DNA of 64,000 bases from Astropecten irregularis (taxonomy: Eukaryota > Echinodermata > Asteroidea > Paxillosida > Astropectinidae): assembly GCA_963971285.1 (NCBI GenBank), contig OZ020252.1:19009662-19073661 (forward strand). Reading direction: 5' to 3'. Shown in pieces: positions 12,201 to 21,200 of the stretch; position 1 is the first letter of the stretch; every line of letters begins with the position of its first letter. The translations under genes were made by a program, and so were the position numbers. The notes beneath the pieces were generated by a model. It made no database searches. It had not been told where the DNA came from and was given only the letters and a program-made list of their open reading frames with translations.

Positions 12201-15200
12201 AGGAGGTGGGGGGGGGGGGGGAGTCCGTATTGACTATCGGATAACACATTTTTAGCGTTTGCTCAAATTGCCAACTTATGACATATACTCCACATCTAGA
12301 ATCATTAAGTGTGCACTTTGAAATCTATAGCTTATGATATCCATACATCTTGTATTTTGTGCATATATAAGTGATGATAGTGAAAATAATATCATATTGA
12401 GCAAGTATTTGGCAAGTCATTCAAAGGGGAATATTATCATCCCTGGTCATTTTGGCGACATTTGACACTTCTGAAACTACATGTATCTCAACTCGCTGGG
12501 AAGTATACAGCCCTGGCTGATGTAAAGCGCACAAAGGCTAATCAAGCACAAAGCCATTTCTACCCTCACAGGTGCCCAGGTGAAGAGGAGCAATATGTGA
12601 CTAAGTGGCTTGCTCAATAGACTGACAGTAACGAGACAGCTGGTATTTGGCTAGTTGTTGGAGACAGGTCAAAGTCATGTACTGCACGAGCTCCTGTATG
12701 ATGAACCAACTCACAAGGCATGCAGGCATACATGTTGTTACACTGGTAACCAGTGGAGCACTGTCTGAATGGTAGAACCCTGCTGGGAACCATGGCACTC
12801 ACATGATTGACTGGAGTCTTTCTACAGTGGTATCTTCAACAATCCACAGCTAAATGATGTTTGCTTTGGTTTGAAACAAAATCACAGCGCTTGTAGTCCT
12901 TAACTTTGGTTGTAAACTGGTTGCGAGTTTTACATACAAACACAGAATTGCAGTGATTTTTAAAATGTTATTTTCTGTTTTTGTTTGTTTGAATATTTTC
13001 AGCTTCGGGAGCAGGAGATTGAGAGAACAAAGAAATGGCTGAAAATGATCAAAGACTGGAAGCGCTACTATCCCGGTGAAAAGGTGAGAATGGAGGAACG
13101 CAAGGCTGTGTTGAATCAGTCAGAATCAACCTTACGTCTCACTCGGAAACAACATTTTTAAGTAAAAATCCACGCCGACTAGATAACTATGCTTCACACG
13201 TCATTCCGATGATTTAAAGTGCATTCAGTGTGCAGCGGTTTCCCATTTCACGTTTGGATGCCAGCCAAAGATGCAGTGGTTGACTCATTGCACGTTCAGC
13301 AGATTTCTACCTTTTAGATCATATTCCAAAGTCCAATACCTGCTCAGGTGTATGAAATGTTCGGAACCATGGGAAAAGATTACGAATGTAACAAATTTCA
13401 GATAGGAGTGTTGAAACAAAAATCACTCATGTTTGTTGAAATTGGAGAGTCAGGTTGGTGTAGCCGTTCTTTCCTCGCCTTTCACCTCTGCAGACTGGTT
13501 TCAAATCCGTCTCGGTCCATAAGGTGATTAGGTTTTCAGTCCCTGCCTGATTCTGTGGGTTTTACCCAGAATATTACTCTGGGGTTTTCCTCCCACCTTC
13601 TCATCATCTTTCCATAGAAGGTTTCATCAGGCTTTCGAGCTACAGTGCCTAGGGCGCTTTTGAAGAATCCTTGGTTTCATTACCAGAAATAAATAATAAC
13701 AATGATAATAATAAATAAGAATATGTTTGAGAAAATTGTTCTTGGTTTTTTTTTTCATATGAAGCTAACGAGACGTATCTACAAGGGCATCCCGGACAAG
13801 ATAAGGGGCGTAGTCTGGGCCCTCATCCTAGACCTGAAGAAGATCAAAGATGAGCAGCCCAATGTCTATGAGGTACAGTAACATCTGCAAGACATTTTGC
13901 TTTATCCTTCAAATGTGTACATGTACATGCAATCCGTCCTCACTCACTAGCTACAATGTCATTGCCAAGAATTTGATCATTCTACAAAATGACATTACTC
14001 TGTGAAGCAACTTTGTTTTAATTTGTGGTTTGTTGGTATTTGAAATAGTTCATGGTTTGTTTTAAGTGCTACTTTTTCAATATTCAAGTTGCATGGAGTT
14101 TTCTTTCATATCCTTTTACCTCCCTACCTTCAAGTGTATATTCAGTAACCGAATAATTTGGAAAATTTACTTTGCTTTGAGTCCAGAAAAAAAGGTCACT
14201 ATGGGCCTTTACGAAACCAGGCTTGAGACTAGGCTTGAGATTTATTTCGCTCCCACCATTTGAGGCCCACAAAATGAAATGAATTGATTGAGCAACATAA
14301 CGAGGCTCCAGCTTCGCTATGTATCTCAAGCCCTTCATTTCATTTCATTAAGGACACAAAATTAATAAATCCCAAGCCTAGCCTCAAGCCTCATTTCCTA
14401 AAGGCCATATGTGTTTCTTATTCGTCTAAATAAACATTGGCAGCATGAATGAATAATATATTCGGTTCTGTATATTTACCAAAGCCAGTTATCATTTCAG
14501 ACTTTTTATGGGGGCCTCATAAAAGTGATTCTATCATACTCGTTACCAGGAAAGCACAGTGATTCCACATAACTGTCTGCATGTCTATTAAACACATTAT
14601 ATGTTCTCGATTGCGTTGTACACAGAGGATGCGAATACGGGCACGCAAGATGTCGCCCGACATACGACAGATTGACCTGGATGTCAACAGAACGTTCCGG
14701 AATCACATCATGTTCCGGGATCGCTACGGCATCAAGCAACAGGCACTGTTTCACATACTGGCAGCGTACTCCATGTACAATACGGTAAGGGTAGGGATGA
14801 AACGCCACAGTTAATATTCATCTGCTTTAATAACAAGAAATATATTAGCTTAGCAAATAAGCTTACTCCATAGCATACTCCATGTACAACATGCTAAGGT
14901 CGGGGATGAAACGCCACAGTTTTATTCATCTGCTTAACAAGAAATATAGTAGTTTAGCAAATAAGCCTACTTCATGCTTACCCTTGAGCATACTCCATTA
15001 CGGTAAGGGCAGGGGGGAAATGTCACAATTTCTTGCTCAGCAAGAAACATAATTGCTTATCAAATAAGCATCAATTCATCAAATAACCACAAGGAAAATT
15101 CCAAGTCGTTGACAAAGCACTACTTGGAGCGAGATTGAAATGTGCGACCCCCGGAATACCATACAGGTGCTCTATCCAGCTATCCAGCTGCTATACAGCC

Positions 15201-18200
15201 CTACGATGGCAGTGTTTCAAATTGGCAATCCAACCTGAAGATGTACATAAGAAGAGATCCGGGATGTATGGGTATGTCAAGTTTGGGCAGTCTGTCTGTG
15301 TGTCAGTCTCTCCCATTGATTGTTTCCTTGTGGTTTGTTGTATTTGATATTTTCAGGAGGTGGGTTACTGTCAAGGCATGAGTCAGATTGCTGCTCTTCT
15401 TCTCATGTACATGAATGAGGAAGATGCCTTCTGGGCACTCCACGTCTTACTGACGGACACCAAGCATGGCATGCACGGTAAGGAACTCACCCCTTTGTCT
15501 TTGGTCTCCTGTCAGACACACACCTGCCCCAATTTCATAGAGCTGCTTAAGCACCAAAATTTGCTTAAGCACCAAAAATCCTGGTAAATAAAATGAGTAT
15601 GCCAGCCAAAACTCCTTGTGATTTTTATGCTCAGCAAACAATGGCAAAATACAAGTCAAAAGCAGTAAACATCACGAGAACATATTGTTGGCAATCCTGT
15701 TGTTTGATCAAAGAAGACTATTCATGCTTAAGTAAATTTTGTGCTTAGCAGCTCTCATGGCTCTGCTTACTGTAAGCGTATATTACATTAGAAGTTTTAC
15801 CCTGTTGGTGGCATACCACATTGAGCCTCAAATCACTCCAGCTAATATGTCTCTCTTTCATTCCATGCAGGCTTCTTCATACCCGGCTTTCCGAAATTGA
15901 TGAGGTATCAGGACCACCATGAAAGAATCTTGAAGAAGTTCCTCCCAAAAGTCAAGAAGAACTTAGTACGTATCCAGTCCTTTTTGTTCTCTTTTGAGTG
16001 CAAATGCAACAGCTCTTCCTAAACTGTTCAAGAAATGTAAGGAACTGACTGAATGTAAGCTGGGAATACAGTGTCAGTGCTCTACCATGCTCTGTAGATT
16101 CTACCTGAGCTGTAACTGAGCTATCCAGCCCTTTGTTGACGGTGTCCCAAATTGACAAATCACCTTTGTTTGGTTGATGGTAAGAAGCCATGAAACCACA
16201 TTACATTCTGCTACATCAATCAATCAGTTGGAGAATGCATCACGATAGCTCATTACCACATTTACCTTCGAGAAGTACTTGGTCTTCCCTCATGGCCATC
16301 CCTCAGGCAGCCACTCGACCCATCCTCATCTCAGCAAAATAACAATCCATCTGACGCAACCAAGTGTCATGTGGACACCTTACTGGGCGAGTCCTATTAG
16401 TAGGGTCTCTCAAAGAGAGAATCCGCCTGGCAGGATCGCTCGCAGGGAATCTAGCCACATGACCGCATAGTCCAATCTGGCGCTCACGTATCTGCTATAT
16501 CCCAAGGATCAATTAAGAGCCGTGCAGCATGAACTTCTGCTAACCTAAAGCTAATCAAGGAGTCTCTTTCTTTCTTTTCGTTTGATGTCGTGGCCAAACC
16601 AGGACAAACTGGAGATTCACACCAGCCTGTATTCTATGAAGTGGTTCTTCCAGTGCTTCTTAGACCGGGTGCCCTTCTCCTTGACGTTACGCCTGTGGGA
16701 CATCTACATGCTGGAAGGGGACAAGATCCTGGTGGCCATGTCCTTCAACCTCATGAAGATGCACAGACGTAAGAGAAGCCCATCGTCCGATTCCTCTCCT
16801 CTCCTCTTTGTTTCCGTCTTGTCCTCCAGCTTGGGGCCAAGTCATAGGTCCTGTTTGTTTCAGACATGAGATCAGCAATCCTGCTGATCCGTATCCCATT
16901 TCAGCGTTGCCTGCGTGGGACTTGGATCTGCTAGATTACTGATCACGTGCTTGTAACAAACAGGCCCATTGGCCTTTTAGCCTTTGAGAAAGATCCTGCT
17001 AGGATTGAAATGTCAGGTCCTGCTATTAAAAACTCTAAGCAGTATAAGCAGTAGAATGCCGCTATTATGAACATTTTGGGATGCACAGATATTGTTTGTG
17101 GTAAAGTGGTCCTTCGTTATAGTGATGTAAGGAACCATATTTTGTATGTATTGTTCACACAAATTGGGAGCCAAGGATGATGTTGGGTATAGCCAAATGT
17201 TTGGTATAGCGGTGTTCGTAATAGTGTTATTTTAGTTGATGAGCAGTTTGCAGCAGTTAATTACTTGTATTTTATTTGGAAATTTAATATTCATGATTTA
17301 CTGCGGTACCCGCCGCGATATTGGATTCGATTCACCCTGCAGACCCCAGCAAGCTCGGTGGCCTAGCAGGTAAGGCATCTGCACTAGTAAGCAGGAGGTC
17401 GTGGGTTCGAATCCCACCTGAGCAAGCATGTGATTTTTTTCTCACGTGCTCTCACAAGCACTGAGTATACAGTGCTCATCCCCGTCGGTGAAGGGCAAGC
17501 CTAATTTGCTTATTTGGAAAGTGTTGTATAATTTAATATGTGTCTCTTGCTCATCCATTAGGTATGATGTTGAAGAAAGACATGGAGACAATAGTCAGGT
17601 ATCTCCAGGAGCACCTGGTCAATGACTTTGGATTCAAGGATGATGAAGTCATCGAGTCACTACAGGAAAGCATATCAGGTATTGAAACACTCCAGGAAAT
17701 GTAATTGGCGCCCTCTGTTGGTGCAAATATACCAGGGAGTCAGAGAGAGTGTGCTTGGGCAAAGGTGCTTGCTAAGAACGTTTATGAAACGGAGGCTCAG
17801 GCTCCATCTCAGGCTCCATCTCAGGCTCCGGCATGATTTCTGTAAATCCATTCTGAAATTGCGCGTATCAAAATAGAGGCTTTTGGCTGCGGTTCTGAAG
17901 TAGATTCACTAGTTTGAAAAGGAAATCTGAGCTTCAGCTTCAATGTTCATGTAATATCACAACCTATATTTTCAGCATATAGATGATAGAGCTGGAGCCT
18001 GAGCCTCAGTAAACGCCCTATATTCATACAATGTAATATGTCATTTATTATCATAGTTCGCTGTCATAAAAAATGGAAATACTATGGGCATCTTTTGAAA
18101 CTAAGAACCTTAACAAAATGAAGCTCGAGGCTGGGCTTAGGATTGATTTTTGTTCCGCCATTTTGTCTTGAGATACGTGGCGAAGCTGGAGCCTTTCTTC

Positions 18201-21200
18201 GGCTTCATCATGTGGCCCAATTTCTTTTTGTAGGCCTGGAATGGTTGTAGTGAAGTATGTCCCAAGCCTAGCCTCAAGCCTGGTTTTGTAGAAGCTCTAA
18301 GCTTCACTATAAGAAAATAAAGCTTTTAACAGAAAAACTATTGAAATAATATGTCTCAAATAATATATAAGATCTGAAAGAAATAAGTAAATTGAGGACA
18401 AAAGTTTGACAATATAGTTGATGTTTTTTTATTTTCATCCCAGACCTAAGACGGGCCAAGATGATTTTCCCCCCAGCGCCAAAGAATGCAGAGCTCCCCC
18501 AGGTCCCGTTCGGTCTGTCCCGAACCCCGAGTGTCAGCCAAGCGACGGGTCTACGCTCCCCCATGCAGCAGATGAGTAACGGCCGAGGCAAACAGGTAAC
18601 CAGAAAAGCCCGAAAGCGCTAGGCAGACGGCGCCCTCTCTTGACCATTTTATTTTCTCAGAGCACACATTGAAGTGACGTGCATGATTTGTAGTTTGGCC
18701 ATTGCCTGGGTTGTTTGGACTGCATGTGGTTGGTGTTTTTTTTGGTGTGTCCTGTTTTTTTCTTCATATTACTATTATTTTATTGCAGTGATGTTTTTAC
18801 AAATTCTTCTGAGGAATCTCTCGTCTCGTGGTTTTTTGTTGTTGTCAGTATTCAAAAGTAGAGATTTAATTATCAAATGTGTATAGTTCAAATCTTTTAT
18901 AGAAGAATAAGTATTTTTTATCATCACATGAGATATTTTCAGTGTTCTTATTTTAATTTGATATAGTCAATGTTTTTATCATAACCTACCCTTTTTCCTT
19001 TTCTCGTAGCACAAATTGTCCCTGACAATGACGGTTTAATGCGTGGAAAATATGGCTTTGCAAAATTGATGTTGTGAATATTTCTGTCATTTCTGGCGCT
19101 CCTTATTGTTCTCTCACGAAAACAAAAAGAAATGTTATTCTGCCAAATCCCATTTCCTTCTCGTTTTTTGTTGTTGTCTCGTTGTTCGGAAATATTGGTT
19201 TATTTGTTGCTTCTGTCTTGCATTCTCAAATTTGATAGCTACGTTAAACTGCTGTAAATGTTCAAAATGAAAACTAAAGAACGGAGAGAAGTGCTTTTGA
19301 AGAAGTGGACTCGATGAAACAATAACCATAAACAGTGCCCTCTATCTTCCAATCTTCACTCACCGTGATAATCCCCTTTAAAAAACCCAGATTTCCCTGG
19401 CTGAGCCAATGATTCTTGGTCGGCAGTGTCCGATAATCTCTCTCTCTCCTGTTTAATCTTGTCGTTTCAAGCCTACCCACTCTTCCTCGAGTAGTACTTC
19501 CTCACTAGTTGGCATGGCAACGCATGAGTCATGACAATTACCTTAAATATCGCTTCCATGTAAGTGTTTTGATATATGTGTACTTTTCACCATCCATGAA
19601 GTTTTTAACTCTTTAATACTTAACTTTAATACTCACATTTTATTGAATTACAAAATACATTTGTGCCAATGAAATGCCACTTCCTTTGCTGCAGAAAAAT
19701 CGAAAGATATTTTGTAACCGCTTTTTATTTCTTAATCACAAATTAACATTGCACTTAATAATTGTTTTGGCTTGTATATGGACCATGTAAAGTCACAAAA
19801 TGCCTTTTGGATTTTGCCATTCTTATAGTTTATATAGCATCAATAGTGAAAGATCTTTTTTATTTCCAATAGTTCCAAAGAAATTTGATCCTAAACCTAG
19901 AGTAATTATTATATTTTTACATTTTAATTCCACTTGATAAAGCAATAATTTACGCAGACACATAGATGTATTATTTCATGTATCCAAGTATCAAAACAAT
20001 TCATAATTAGGAACTAATTAGCAATGTATCTCTGCAAAATCTGAAAAATAACTGTCTGAAAATTTACAGGCAGTTTGTACGTATGAAACAATCTTTATTC
20101 GTGAAATTTATTTTAGAAGAGAAAAAAACCCTTATATACCAAATAGCTATTATGAATATGTTCAGTTATATTCAGATAAACATACTAGATTATGAGAATG
20201 AAACCTTTTTATGACGCCACTTAGAATATTGTCTAACATTTCTTAGTCAGGTTTTGACCTTTAACCTTCATGGGGTATGACATGGTTTTCATTGGGCACT
20301 AATCTGTATCACTAGGAATGCACCTTTTAAATAATTCAGCACCGTTTTTTCTTAGACTGAATTTGAAGTCATTGAAAAGTGAACAAAGAAAAATTTACTG
20401 GAGCGGGATTCAAACTGGTGAACCTCTGAATACTGTACAGGTGCTCTACCAACTGAGCTATCCAGCCCTACGTTGGTGGTGTTCCCAATGGTCAATTATC
20501 TTTGTTCATTTGGCAGTCAGAAGCCATGAAACCACTCACACACCGCACTTAAAAAAAAATAAAAAATCCTGCACCAATCCACTGGAAATTCTTCACTTAT
20601 TGTCTGATTTTTACAAATTTGTTTGAATTTTATACCTTCTGGAGGAATGTACTGGTTGACATTTTTCAAGGAAGTCGCACGATTGTACAATTGCACCTTG
20701 TGTTATTATAATGCAAATTGCGTTGCCTTTCCTGTCATGCTCGGTAGATACCTCAGAAAGTCTGAATTCCAAGCTAAATTTTTATTGAGCCAAATACACT
20801 CATTACGACTAAAGATTAATTCTGGTTTCTAAACTTAGATTTATATATTAATATATTTACATGTACACAGTAATTCCTGTGATAAAAACAAATGCTTAAA
20901 AGAAGGAAAATGAGGATCATTCTTGATGAAAAGATGGAAGTGCCGGACACTCCAACAAAATTTATACATTTGAAGAGATATTTTTGCAGTTTATGGTAGT
21001 TTCTAGCGAGTCAGACTTCAGGATTATAATGTCTTTTTCTAATTTGCGAAGTTAATACTGGCATATCTGTGTGTGTGGAGATTTGGATAAGTTGGACAAC
21101 TCGATTTCAAGAGATTTTTGGAAGTTCAAACTAAAATGTGAAAGGATAAATTGTTTTGTATAGCAGAAATCCCAAATTTATGTGTATATTATGGTTTATA

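Larger units (their letters stand above)
4231..13002. other. USP6NL intron 2 (8.8 kb)
   Basis: No coding exon is supported. Contents include a dispersed repeat (6068-6200), foldback modules (5778-5842; 8455-8580), a TACGATCGAT-family element (9320-9474), a GAAACAGAGGCTCAGG-family element (9894-10119), a TGTACA satellite (10402-10440), a hairpin MITE (11107-11228) and a G-run near 12208. Several open frames of 60-150 codons occur, but none resembles a known protein or carries exon-like borders. Confidence 0.55.

Noticed and set aside
17353-17424. Functional tRNA gene
   Set aside because: Eight-base anticodon loop and a shortened acceptor stem. Sequence continues as a repeat-like body, so pseudogene or SINE head is more likely.
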